Positions 1 to 6,602 of a stretch of 7,861 nt of DNA are shown here, piece after piece. The notes under the pieces are model-generated. The model worked only from the letters and a program-made list of their open reading frames with translations, ran no database searches and was not told the DNA's origin. How positions within the stretch are numbered: the first letter of the stretch is position 1; the number at the start of each line of letters is the position of its first letter. The DNA comes from an uncultured Flavobacterium sp. (GTDB lineage Bacteria; Bacteroidota; Bacteroidia; Flavobacteriales; Flavobacteriaceae), in assembly GCA_946479395.1 (NCBI GenBank), contig CAMLFV010000124.1, positions 1 through 7,861 of the forward strand, read 5' to 3'. The translations under genes were made by a program, and so were the position numbers.

Positions 1-1741
1 CCCTTTTGCTTTGGTAAACGAGGTAATTAACAGTACCAACAGTAATACGTTTACAGGTAATTTAAGCTTAGATATAGATTTTTCTAAGAATTTAAAATTA
101 ATGATGCGTTCGGGAATCAACTCTCAAAACGAATTCAGAGAATTAAAACGGCCGTACGATTTGGTGAAGTTTGCTACCGGATACTATGAGCGCCAAATGA
201 TTAATTCGCAGGAAATCAATACCGATTTCTTATTGACCTATAAAGGCAACGAAACCGATCATTTTAATTACAGTTTATCTGCCGGAGGTAATATTATGAG
301 TAATAAATACCGCCGAATGGACGCTTCGGCGAATGGTTTAGCAGTGCCAGATGTGTATAAATTATCAAACGCCAGTAGCAATGTTTATACAGAATCGGCA
401 GATGCAAATAAAAAGGTGAACAGTATATATGCTTTAGGATCATTTTCTTACCGTAACTTATTGTTCTTGGATCTTACTGCACGTAATGATTGGTCATCTA
501 CCTTACCTCAAGGAAACAATAGTTATTTTTACCCTTCGGCAAACTTAAGTTTTATTTTAAGCGATGCTTTAGCAATGCCTCTTTGGATTGATTTTACTAA
601 GTTGCGCGCCTCTTTTGCACAAGTAGGTAACGATTCACAACCATATATTATTAGTAAATATTACGATAACAGTCCGTTTGTGGGGTCAGCAATTACTGAT
701 AACCAATTGTTTAATGCCGATTTAAAGCCAGAAGAAACCACTTCGACAGAATTTGGTATCGATGCCCGTTTATTTGGCGATCGTTTAGGGTTTGATGTCG
801 CTTATTACAACACCGTGTCTGATAACCAGATTTTAAGTGTACCGTTAGATTATGCCACAGGATATTCAAGTCAGTACATCAATGCCGGTAAAGTTCAAAA
901 CCGTGGTGTTGAAGCAATGTTGTATGTATCGCCAATTAAAACAAATAATTTTCAATGGAGAACAACTTTTACGTATGCTAAAAACAAAAACGAAATCTTA
1001 GAACTGGCTGCGGGTATTGAAGGAGGAGAAGAGCAGGTATTGGCAACATCGGGTACCGTGTCAATTATTGGTAAAGTAGGTGGTTCTACCGGAGATATGT
1101 ACGGTTATGGATTTGTACGTAACGAAGAAGGCAAAATTATTTACGATGCCAATACCGGTTTACCTGTACGCCCAACAGAAGAAACCTATCAAGGAAATGC
1201 ATATGCCGATTGGAAAGGGGGGTGGATGAATAATTTCACTTATAAAGGCTGGAGTTTAGGTGTTACTTTAGACGGGTCTTTTGGAGGGAAGTTGTATTCG
1301 CAATCATACCATAAAATGATGGAGCACGGGCACTTAAACGGATCATTACCTGGTCGTGAAGATGGTTTTATAATAGGTGATGGAGTAGTACAAAATGCCG
1401 ATGGTTCATACTCGCCAAATACCAAAAAAGTAGCAGTACCCGATTATTATTCAGAATATTACCGCCGTGCCAATGTAGAAGCGAACACGTTTGATGCCAC
1501 ATGGGTAAAACTTCGTGAAATAAGTATTTCTTACAGCTTCCCAAAAGCGTTTTTACAACGTCATAAATTAAAAGGATTAACAGTAAGTGCTTTTGGTAGA
1601 AATCTTTACACGTGGAGCGATTTTCCAATTTATGATCCAGAAACAGCAGCCTTAAACGGTGCAAATATGGTACCTGGTGTAGAAATGGGACAGTTACCTT
1701 CGCCGGCAACTTATGGCTTTAATTTAAAAGTAAGTTTATAA
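1..1741 (+). CDS. SusC/RagA-family TonB-dependent outer-membrane transporter, C-terminal part (5' end outside window)
   Basis: This is the C-terminal ~580 residues of a SusC-type TonB-dependent transporter, the outer-membrane barrel that works with a SusD lid to import glycans or peptides using TonB energy. The reading frame is open to the first base (in phase from base 2), so the TTG at 11 is not a real start. The signal peptide, carboxypeptidase-like domain, TonB box, plug and first barrel strands lie upstream of the window. Family hallmarks are visible: the start region NPF-like 'PFALVNEVIN', 'LTARNDWSSTLPQGN' followed by 'FYPSANLSF', 'LRASFAQVGND', 'NADLKPEETTSTEFGID', 'NAGKVQNRGVEAML' and a 'GDMYGYGF' turn. 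It ends '...FNLKVSL', with Leu rather than the Phe or Trp common at barrel C-termini. susD follows 4 bases after the stop, so the two are surely one operon. Substrate cannot be read from this half, and no hydrolase gene is adjacent on the visible side. Confidence 0.95.
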   Translation, partial: PFALVNEVINSTNSNTFTGNLSLDIDFSKNLKLMMRSGINSQNEFRELKRPYDLVKFATGYYERQMINSQEINTDFLLTYKGNETDHFNYSLSAGGNIMSNKYRRMDASANGLAVPDVYKLSNASSNVYTESADANKKVNSIYALGSFSYRNLLFLDLTARNDWSSTLPQGNNSYFYPSANLSFILSDALAMPLWIDFTKLRASFAQVGNDSQPYIISKYYDNSPFVGSAITDNQLFNADLKPEETTSTEFGIDARLFGDRLGFDVAYYNTVSDNQILSVPLDYATGYSSQYINAGKVQNRGVEAMLYVSPIKTNNFQWRTTFTYAKNKNEILELAAGIEGGEEQVLATSGTVSIIGKVGGSTGDMYGYGFVRNEEGKIIYDANTGLPVRPTEETYQGNAYADWKGGWMNNFTYKGWSLGVTLDGSFGGKLYSQSYHKMMEHGHLNGSLPGREDGFIIGDGVVQNADGSYSPNTKKVAVPDYYSEYYRRANVEANTFDATWVKLREISISYSFPKAFLQRHKLKGLTVSAFGRNLYTWSDFPIYDPETAALNGANMVPGVEMGQLPSPATYGFNLKVSL

Positions 1742-1745
1742 TATC

Positions 1746-3200
1746 ATGAGAAAAATAAAATACAGCATATTAGCAATAATTGCAGCTACAACATTATATA
1801 ACTGTACTGCAGAATTTGAAGAAATCAACACCGATCCTAACCGATTAGAAACCATTAGTCCGGCATCGTTGTTAAATCCTATTTTATACGGATTAACCAA
1901 TCACAACTCTTATTCGGCGTGGCATCACCGCACCGCACATTTTATGCAGGGCATTGTGCCTTATCCTTCTAACGATGCGTTGGGGTATCACCGTTACTGG
2001 GTTACCGATGCTATTGGACAAACCATGTGGAACAACCATTACCGCTGGTTAAAAAATATTGATGAAATGGAAAAAGCTTCTATTACAGCAGGCGATGTAA
2101 ATTATCAAGCAATTGCTCTTACCTTAAAAGCGTGGAGTTTTGCGAACCTTACCGATGTTTTTGGCGACATTCCGTTTGAAGAAGCTTTAAAAGGAGACGA
2201 AGGTATTGTAAAGCCAAAATTCCAACGCCAACAGGTAATTTACAAAGCTGTTTTAGAATATCTGGAACAAGCAAATGGTTTGTACGATACATCTAAAACC
2301 TTGATTTATGCACCCGATTTATTATACGGAGAACGAACTACAGCTGTTGCAAATTGGCAAAAACTTACCAATTCATTGCATTTGCGTATGTTGTTGCGTT
2401 TAAGCGATGTACAATCGGTAGAGGCAATAGCAAAAATAAACACCATTTTAAACAATCCAACAACTTATCCTGTTTTTGAATCATCTGCAGACGATGCCAT
2501 TTTGATCAATACCGGTATAGCACCAAACACCACACCTTGGCCACGTATTCAAGATTATGCTGCGGGTGATAAAAGACTTTCAACGTTTTTTGTAGATCAA
2601 TTGTTAGAATGGAACGATCCGCGTTTACCGTTTTGGGCAACACAGGCAACCAATTTACAAAAGGAACCTATTGGTTATAAAGGGATTGATTCAGGTTACT
2701 CGTTTGAAAGTAATATTGATTATACTCCATCCGCTCCGAATGATAATACAGCCAAGGCTCCAATGAAAAATATCATTATGACGTATGCTGAAATTGAATT
2801 TATAAAAGCAGAACTGGCTTTTAAAGGATTGATTGCCGGAGATGCTGAAACCCATTTTAAAAAGGGTACCGAAGCTGCTATGGCTATTTGGAATATTGAT
2901 ATGCCAACAGACTATTTTGGCAATGAAAAAACAGCATATAACAATACGTTAGAGCAAATTATGTTACAAAAGTATTTTGCTTTATATTTCACCGATAATC
3001 AACAATGGTTAGAATACAGAAGAACAGGCTATCCTGATTTGCCAAAACATCCTGATCTTTTTAACGATGGAAAAATGCCGGTGCGTTATCCGTATCCACA
3101 AGATGTTAAACGCCAGAATACCGAGAATTACCTTGATGCCGTGAACAATATGGGCGGTCCTGATGATATAAACACACGTGTTTGGTGGGATATAAAATAA
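1746..3200 (+). CDS. SusD/RagB-family nutrient-binding outer-membrane lipoprotein
   Basis: This is a 484-residue surface lipoprotein, the usual length for a SusD homologue, which forms the lid over its SusC barrel and captures substrate. The start at 1746 gives a lipoprotein signal peptide: basic MRKIK, a hydrophobic stretch, then lipobox L-Y-N-C with the lipidated Cys at residue 20. After the Cys the 'FEEINTDPN' and 'ISPASLLNPILYG' segments match the SusD-like subgroup often placed in Pfam SusD-like_2 (PF12771); that assignment is from memory, not from a search. The later 'AWSFANLTDVFGDIPFEEAL' stretch (in the TPR-like helical part) and the C-terminal 'WLEYRRTGYPDLPKHP' motif are also characteristic. 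It starts 4 bases after the susC stop and has no separate promoter or clear Shine-Dalgarno, which fits co-translation in one transcript. An intrinsic terminator follows ~25 bases after the stop. Substrate is unknown. Confidence 0.95.
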   Translation: MRKIKYSILAIIAATTLYNCTAEFEEINTDPNRLETISPASLLNPILYGLTNHNSYSAWHHRTAHFMQGIVPYPSNDALGYHRYWVTDAIGQTMWNNHYRWLKNIDEMEKASITAGDVNYQAIALTLKAWSFANLTDVFGDIPFEEALKGDEGIVKPKFQRQQVIYKAVLEYLEQANGLYDTSKTLIYAPDLLYGERTTAVANWQKLTNSLHLRMLLRLSDVQSVEAIAKINTILNNPTTYPVFESSADDAILINTGIAPNTTPWPRIQDYAAGDKRLSTFFVDQLLEWNDPRLPFWATQATNLQKEPIGYKGIDSGYSFESNIDYTPSAPNDNTAKAPMKNIIMTYAEIEFIKAELAFKGLIAGDAETHFKKGTEAAMAIWNIDMPTDYFGNEKTAYNNTLEQIMLQKYFALYFTDNQQWLEYRRTGYPDLPKHPDLFNDGKMPVRYPYPQDVKRQNTENYLDAVNNMGGPDDINTRVWWDIK

Positions 3201-3224
3201 CGAATGCTAATTTTAAAATTTGTG

Positions 3225-3253
3225 AAGCGGTTTTTTTAAAAGACCGCTTTTTT
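3225..3253 (+). terminator. Intrinsic terminator after susCD
   Basis: Arm AAGCGGT (3225-3231) pairs with ACCGCTT (3243-3249). The stem can extend inward through T/A pairs to a short loop, and it runs into six T residues (3248-3253). It lies 25 bases after the susD stop and before the next gene, so it should end the susC-susD transcript. Confidence 0.85.
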
Positions 3254-3324
3254 ATTTAAAATAATGTTTTAAATGGTTGAAGATATTCTGTTAAATTTGT
3301 AATGCTTTTGATTTACTTTATCTA

Positions 3325-3351
3325 TTGTAAACTAAAAAGTGCTTATCTTCA
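3325..3351 (+). promoter_or_regulatory. Possible Bacteroidota-type promoter for the UbiA-like gene
   Basis: TTG at 3325-3327 is followed after 16 bases by TATCTTCA (3344-3351), a two-mismatch version of the Bacteroidota -7 element TAnnTTTG. It sits 12 bases before the ATG at 3364, so the leader would be very short. A perfect TAAATTTG also occurs at 3292-3299 but has no TTG at the normal distance. Either could serve; the match is suggestive only. Confidence 0.35.
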
Positions 3352-3363
3352 AAAAATGGCGAT

Positions 3364-4182
3364 ATGTTATTATTGAAAAAAATATTCGATTTTTACTTAA
3401 ACGCAAGCATCCACGTTGCGGTGGCTACAACGGCATTGGTACAGATGACATTTTATTTTTGTTACTTACCCTTTAATGCTGCTGTAACGTGTCTGGTTTT
3501 TTTTGGAACCGTTTTTAGCTACAATTTTATTAAATACGCTCAGGTTATTTACAAGAAAAAGACATTTACACTGTTTTTAAAAAGCATTACTGTGGTAAGT
3601 ATCATAAGCTTTTTAATTGCAATAATTAACTTTTTCTTTTTGAATTTAAAAGCACAGCTACTCGCTGTTTTTTTTGGATTGTTGTGTGTTTTGTATGTAA
3701 TTCCGTTGGCAAAATCAAAGACCAATTTGCGGAATTATGCTGGAATTAAAATCTACATTGTATCGTTATGTTGGGCGGGTGTAACAACGTTGTTGCCGAT
3801 TGTAAATGCCGAACAAGCCATAGAAAGTGATATTGTGTTTAAGTTTTTACAACGATTTATTCTTACGCTGATTCTTATTTTGGTTTTTGAAATTAACGAT
3901 TTAAAGTACGATGATATCCGACTGAAAACCGTTCCGCAGACCATTGGCGTTTTAAAAACAAAATATTTGATTGGTTTGTTGCTGATTCCGTTTTATTTTC
4001 TGGAGTTTTTAAAAGTGAATTATTACGGAAATCAATGGATCATCAATCTTATTTTGATAGCTGTCATTGCATTATTTACCTATTATGCCAATCCAAACCG
4101 ATCGAAATATTACACACTTTTCTGGGTAGAAAGTATTCCCGTTTTATGGTATTTGTTGGTTGTTTTATTTAGCTTTTTTTAG
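3364..4182 (+). CDS. Polytopic membrane protein, divergent UbiA-superfamily prenyltransferase-like
   Basis: This 272-residue protein has seven to nine hydrophobic segments across its whole length and is close in size to UbiA-family intramembrane prenyltransferases (~280-300 residues), which join polyprenyl diphosphates to aromatic or other acceptors. The clearest family-like stretch is residues 176-196, 'EINDLKYDDIRLKTVPQTIG', which resembles the second Asp-rich motif and the following K-T-[LV]-P...G. Residues 111-146 (Y-V-I-P-L, then L-R-N-Y-A-G, then C-W-A-G) also follow the family layout. At the place expected for the first motif NDxxDxxxD (about residues 52-60) the sequence reads S-Y-N-F-I-K-Y-A-Q and has no Asp, so normal diphosphate-Mg binding is doubtful. 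The start at 3364 is the first in-frame ATG; an ATG at 3356 is out of frame. The gene stands alone, between the susCD terminator and a convergent gene 6 bases away. It could be a non-catalytic homologue or an enzyme with altered chemistry. Confidence 0.7.
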   Translation: MLLLKKIFDFYLNASIHVAVATTALVQMTFYFCYLPFNAAVTCLVFFGTVFSYNFIKYAQVIYKKKTFTLFLKSITVVSIISFLIAIINFFFLNLKAQLLAVFFGLLCVLYVIPLAKSKTNLRNYAGIKIYIVSLCWAGVTTLLPIVNAEQAIESDIVFKFLQRFILTLILILVFEINDLKYDDIRLKTVPQTIGVLKTKYLIGLLLIPFYFLEFLKVNYYGNQWIINLILIAVIALFTYYANPNRSKYYTLFWVESIPVLWYLLVVLFSFF

Positions 4183-4188
4183 ATACAA

Positions 4189-4596
4189 TTATGTGTTCTT
4201 TTCTAAATGGGTAATAATCTGCTCAATTTTAACAGCTTTTTTAAGCTGATTTCTAACCAAAAAATCGCCGTATTTTTTCTGATGATTTTCAATAGTTCGG
4301 TTTAAATGTGTTTTAAAAAGCAGGCTGTAATGTTTTTTGCTGTGTTGTTCAATCAGTTCGTAACAAAGTTTTACTTCATCAATATTTTGTTGTGTAATTT
4401 CGGTTTTCGATAAACTTTGCAATAAATTATTCAGATAATTTTCCTTTTCAAACTCAAGGTTGTTTAGCTTATCCTGATACATTTTAATGGTAGTATCATC
4501 GTTAATTTCTAACCACGTAAGTTTTTCCAAATTGCAGTTCACAATTTTTAAATTCAACTGCAATAATTCGTATTGATGTCTGTAATAGGTTATCAT
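4189..4596 (-). CDS. Hypothetical helical protein, 135 residues
   Basis: I do not recognise this protein. It is 135 residues, with no signal peptide and no membrane segment, rich in Leu, Asn, Lys, Glu and Gln, and predicted by eye to be almost entirely helical with heptad-like stretches (about residues 8-62 and 72-133), so a small cytoplasmic coiled-coil or helical-bundle protein is likely. There are two Cys (21, 78) with no metal-site pattern. The start at 4596 is the only long-ORF ATG. Its stop lies 6 bases from the stop of the convergent UbiA-like gene, and no clear terminator fits in that gap, so the two transcripts probably overlap. It is divergent from the acidic protein gene at 4752 across a 155-base gap. 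The clean long frame and AT-rich flavobacterial codon use support it as a real gene. Confidence 0.65.
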   Translation of the reverse strand: MITYYRHQYELLQLNLKIVNCNLEKLTWLEINDDTTIKMYQDKLNNLEFEKENYLNNLLQSLSKTEITQQNIDEVKLCYELIEQHSKKHYSLLFKTHLNRTIENHQKKYGDFLVRNQLKKAVKIEQIITHLEKNT

Positions 4597-4751
4597 GTTT
4601 TTTTATTTTGTTCAAATTTCATGATTTGTAATGACGTTGTTTGTCGTTAAGTAGCTATGGTGTGTTAAATTTTATAAATTAACTTTTTTAATAACAGTAT
4701 GTAAAGTGTAAGCTGTATATTTAAACAATTAACTAAACAAAATGTATTATT

Positions 4752-5141
4752 ATGACCGAAAACTATTTTCAATCAACAGACGAAAGTCAAAATTTTATCA
4801 ATTATTTTAAAGCTGTAAACGCAACTTTTTTAAACGAAAACGTAAAGGCACTGTTTATTGTAAAAGCACACAACAGCGTGTATTTAAAAACGGTTTTTAC
4901 CAAAGAAGAGTATTTAAACAAATTTACCTTTGTAACTACTTTTACCAATTTAGATATGGTGGTTGATACTTGCGATTGCGATGAAAATCCGGAAGGAAAA
5001 CTTTTTCAGGATAATTTGCCAAACGAACAATTAATTGATTTGTTTGTGAACTTGGATGAAGAATGTCTGGTGCAGATTTTCGACAGTGAGTTAATCTCCA
5101 TTCCGTTTATATCAGAACATTATCAAATGGAAGCTTGTTAA
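4752..5141 (+). CDS. Hypothetical small acidic protein, 129 residues
   Basis: I do not recognise this family. The 129-residue product is strongly acidic (about 22 Asp/Glu against 7 Lys and no Arg by my count), with no signal peptide or membrane helix, so it should be a soluble cytoplasmic protein. It appears to alternate strands and helices ('VKALFIVKAHNSVYLKTVF', 'CLVQIFDSELISIPFI'), suggesting a compact alpha/beta fold. It has four Cys: a C-D-C pair at 74-76, Cys105 and a C-terminal Cys129. Nothing proves metal binding. The ATG at 4752 is preceded by an out-of-frame ATG at 4742, so 4752 is the only reasonable start. A partial -7-like TATATTTA lies at 4716-4723 without a good -33 partner. 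A strong hairpin terminator follows 5 bases after the stop. The gene is divergent from the helical unknown and convergent with the lipoprotein gene. Confidence 0.7.
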   Translation: MTENYFQSTDESQNFINYFKAVNATFLNENVKALFIVKAHNSVYLKTVFTKEEYLNKFTFVTTFTNLDMVVDTCDCDENPEGKLFQDNLPNEQLIDLFVNLDEECLVQIFDSELISIPFISEHYQMEAC

Positions 5142-5146
5142 AACAC

Positions 5147-5176
5147 AAAAGCAACTCAAACCGAGTTGCTTTTTTT
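5147..5176. terminator. Shared bidirectional terminator between convergent genes
   Basis: An 11-base stem, AAAAGCAACTC (5147-5157) with GAGTTGCTTTT (5163-5173), encloses the loop AAACC and runs into a T tract to 5176. The A run on the left gives a weaker T-rich tract on the minus strand. It lies between stops at 5141 (plus) and 5175 (minus), so it can end both the acidic-protein and the lipoprotein transcripts; the plus direction looks stronger. Confidence 0.85.
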
Positions 5177-5567
5177 ATTTTTCAAATTCCAGAATAGGGG
5201 CATCTGCTATTTCAGGATCGCCTGGTTTTGAAACTGATGTTAAGCGCAACTTGCCGTCTGATAAATTAACTTTGTAATATCCTGGATACTCAGGATAATT
5301 AACCAAAATTGTTTCGGCATTTAACCAAAGATAACTGAAGTTACCTTCTTGGCTCACATAAGCATGTTCACTTTTATTGGTCATTGAAATATTTTTAGCA
5401 TCAATATCCCAAATAACATCACCTTTTGTAATGGTAGGTAATTCTTCAACATACGCTAAATATTTAACCATTTTCCATTCGCCTGAAATATCAGCACGCT
5501 TAAAATTCTCTTCACTAGTGCATGATATCAAACTAATAAATGCAAATAAAAGAATAAGTTTTTTCAT
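5175..5567 (-). CDS. Small lipoprotein, lipocalin-like
   Basis: This is a 130-residue lipoprotein. From the start at 5567 it has a short lipoprotein signal peptide (MKK, hydrophobic core, lipobox L-I-S-C) with the lipidated Cys at residue 16. The mature protein begins C-T-S-E-E-N. The acidic pair soon after the Cys resembles the lipoprotein export signals described for surface lipoproteins of Bacteroidota, so exposure on the cell surface is possible, though short acidic runs also occur by chance. The next segment, 'ISGEWKMVKYLAY', resembles the G-x-W start of small lipocalin-like domains found in many Bacteroidota lipoproteins (the Lipocalin_4 type). The rest is strand-rich with aromatic residues, as expected for a small barrel. 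No ligand can be inferred. It shares a terminator with the convergent acidic protein and is divergent from alkB. Confidence 0.8.
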   Translation of the reverse strand: MKKLILLFAFISLISCTSEENFKRADISGEWKMVKYLAYVEELPTITKGDVIWDIDAKNISMTNKSEHAYVSQEGNFSYLWLNAETILVNYPEYPGYYKVNLSDGKLRLTSVSKPGDPEIADAPILEFEK

Positions 5568-5611
5568 AAGTTTAAATTTTAATTGAATAGGTTAATGATA
5601 AAATTTTCATG

Positions 5612-5639
5612 AAGATACAAAATTGGAAATAAGTATCTT
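5612..5639. repeat. Inverted repeat between the divergent lipoprotein and alkB genes
   Basis: AAGATAC (5612-5618) and GTATCTT (5633-5639) are exact reverse complements separated by 14 bases. The right arm overlaps the plus-strand -7 element TATCTTTG; the left arm creates TATCTTCA on the minus strand, reading toward the lipoprotein gene. It could be an operator for a dimeric regulator, or only two mirrored promoter elements. Confidence 0.5.
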
Positions 5640-5641
5640 TG
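5634..5641 (+). promoter_or_regulatory. -7 promoter element for alkB
   Basis: TATCTTTG is a perfect match to the Bacteroidota -7 consensus TAnnTTTG and ends 18 bases before the ATG at 5660. No TTG lies at the usual 17-23 base distance upstream, so the -33 half is weak or absent. Its position decides the alkB start: a TTG at 5639 overlaps the element and would lie upstream of transcription. Confidence 0.55.
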
Positions 5642-5659
5642 CTTAACAGATTTAATAAC

Positions 5660-6262
5660 ATGGATTTATTTACAAACAACGCTATACCCGATAATTTATT
5701 GCCTTACGATGGAGAGGTAGTTTACCATGGAATTTTGTTGGATACCAAGGAAGCCGATTATTTTTTTAATGCTTTAATGCAGAAGATTGAGTGGTATCAC
5801 GATAAATCGGTTATTTATGGTAAGGAAATCACTACCAAACGAAAAGTTGCCTGGTATGGATCTAAAGATTTTTCGTACACCTATTCAGGTTATACTCGCA
5901 TTGCAACACCTTGGATTGAAGAATTATTAGCACTAAAACAGTTGATTGAGCTATATACCGACAGTATGTACAATTCGTGTTTGCTGAATTTGTATCACAG
6001 CGGCGAAGAAGGTATGGCTTGGCACAGCGATGGCGAAAAAGATCTGGTTGATAACGGATCGATAGCCTGTTTAAGTTTGGGTGCACAACGCCGTTTTGAT
6101 TTTAAACATAAACAATCGGCAGAGAAAAAACACTTTGATTTACCAAACGGATCGTTAATTGAAATGAAAGGCGAAACTCAGAAACATTGGTTGCACAGAA
6201 TTGCTCCCACAAAAAAAGTAACCGAACCAAGAATTAGTTTAACTTTTAGGCAGATGAAGTAA
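5660..6262 (+). CDS. alkB: AlkB-type 2-oxoglutarate/Fe(II)-dependent dioxygenase (DNA alkylation repair)
   Basis: This 200-residue protein belongs to the AlkB family, which oxidatively removes methyl and small alkyl groups such as 1-methyladenine and 3-methylcytosine from DNA or RNA, using Fe(II), O2 and 2-oxoglutarate, in the cytoplasm. The double-stranded beta-helix signature is complete: 'NLYHSGEEGMAWHSDGE' holds the H-x-D iron ligands (His122, Asp124), 'HWLHR' supplies the distal His179, and 'PRISLTFR' gives Arg191 and Arg197 that bind 2-oxoglutarate and stabilise the site. 'LSLGAQRRFDF' (139-148) is also typical. Length and layout resemble bacterial homologues of the human ALKBH2/3 type rather than E. 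coli AlkB, by my reading. I use ATG 5660, not the longer frame from TTG 5639, because that TTG falls inside a perfect -7 promoter element. It is a single gene with no adaptive-response partner such as ada nearby, so its induction mode is unknown. Confidence 0.93.
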   Translation: MDLFTNNAIPDNLLPYDGEVVYHGILLDTKEADYFFNALMQKIEWYHDKSVIYGKEITTKRKVAWYGSKDFSYTYSGYTRIATPWIEELLALKQLIELYTDSMYNSCLLNLYHSGEEGMAWHSDGEKDLVDNGSIACLSLGAQRRFDFKHKQSAEKKHFDLPNGSLIEMKGETQKHWLHRIAPTKKVTEPRISLTFRQMK

Positions 6263-6269
6263 CTTTTGC

Positions 6270-6325
6270 TGGATGTTGGGTGTTTGATGTTGGGTGTCTG
6301 GTGTTTGATGTTATATGTTTGATTT
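6270..6325 (+). repeat. Degenerate 7-base tandem repeat tract (TKGRTGT), about 8 units
   Basis: Read in sevens from 6270 the units are TGGATGT, TGGGTGT, TTGATGT, TGGGTGT, CTGGTGT, TTGATGT, TATATGT, TTGATTT. The tract fills the space between the alkB stop (6262) and the stop of the convergent DUF6881-like gene (6324), whose last bases it overlaps. The units decay at the right end. The strand is G/T-rich, with almost no C. Confidence 0.8.
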
Positions 6326-6602
6326 AAATTACTTTATCCCAGATTTCATAAAAGTTAGTCTTTGATATTTCCTCCTCTTCAAAATCTTCAATTTCTAAAG
6401 GCTGATCTGCAAGAAATCCATATTCATCTTCATAATTTTGTTCATCATATTTTAAGATCTTCCCATTTTCAAAAACTTGAATTTGTTTAAGTACCTCAAA
6501 ATTATCGTCTGTTTCAAAATAAAAGATTGAATTGCCCCAAGAATCTGTTACATCATCTCCACTTGATTCATTCCAAATCTTTTTAAAGTATCTATTATTC
6601 AT
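6324..6602 (-). CDS. Small acidic protein resembling the DUF6881 group
   Basis: This is a 92-residue, acidic, soluble protein with no signal peptide. Its layout, 'YFKKIWNESSGDDVTDSWG' then Y-F-E-T-D, V-L-K-Q-I-Q-V-F-E-N-G-K, K-Y-D, E-D-E-Y-G, 'FLADQPLEIEDF' and a final F-Y-E-I-W, agrees with what I recall of a widespread small bacterial family (DUF6881-like) whose members are often placed among polymorphic-toxin immunity-type or orphan proteins. I assign this from memory and cannot confirm it by search; no biochemical role can be stated. Upstream on the same strand, 60 bases away, is the glutaminase gene, and I see no Bacteroidota promoter in that gap, so read-through from glsA is plausible. 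No toxin gene lies next to it in the window. Its stop codon overlaps the heptamer repeat tract. Confidence 0.7.
   Translation of the reverse strand: MNNRYFKKIWNESSGDDVTDSWGNSIFYFETDDNFEVLKQIQVFENGKILKYDEQNYEDEYGFLADQPLEIEDFEEEEISKTNFYEIWDKVI

Noticed and set aside
1240..1709. Minus-strand open frames inside susC
   Set aside because: Shadows of the susC coding frame; their proteins have no domain sense.
3753..3944. Minus-strand frame inside the UbiA-like gene
   Set aside because: Opposite-strand shadow of a convincing membrane-protein gene.
4233..4248. Hairpin CAGCTT-TTTT-AAGCTG that might end the UbiA-like transcript
   Set aside because: The stem is only 6 bases, no T tract follows, and it lies inside the coding sequence of the convergent gene.
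4597..4751. Possible small RNA or riboswitch in the gap between the two unknown genes
   Set aside because: Only weak short inverted repeats and no stable structure or terminator are visible.
5150..5170. CRISPR-like or regulatory palindrome at the convergent gene junction
   Set aside because: A single hairpin with a T tract between two stops; a terminator explains it fully.
5377..5586. Plus-strand frame over the lipoprotein gene
   Set aside because: The minus-strand product has a clear lipobox and lipocalin-like start; the plus frame has no family features.
5862..6086. Minus-strand frame inside alkB
   Set aside because: It overlaps the catalytic core of AlkB and is a shadow.
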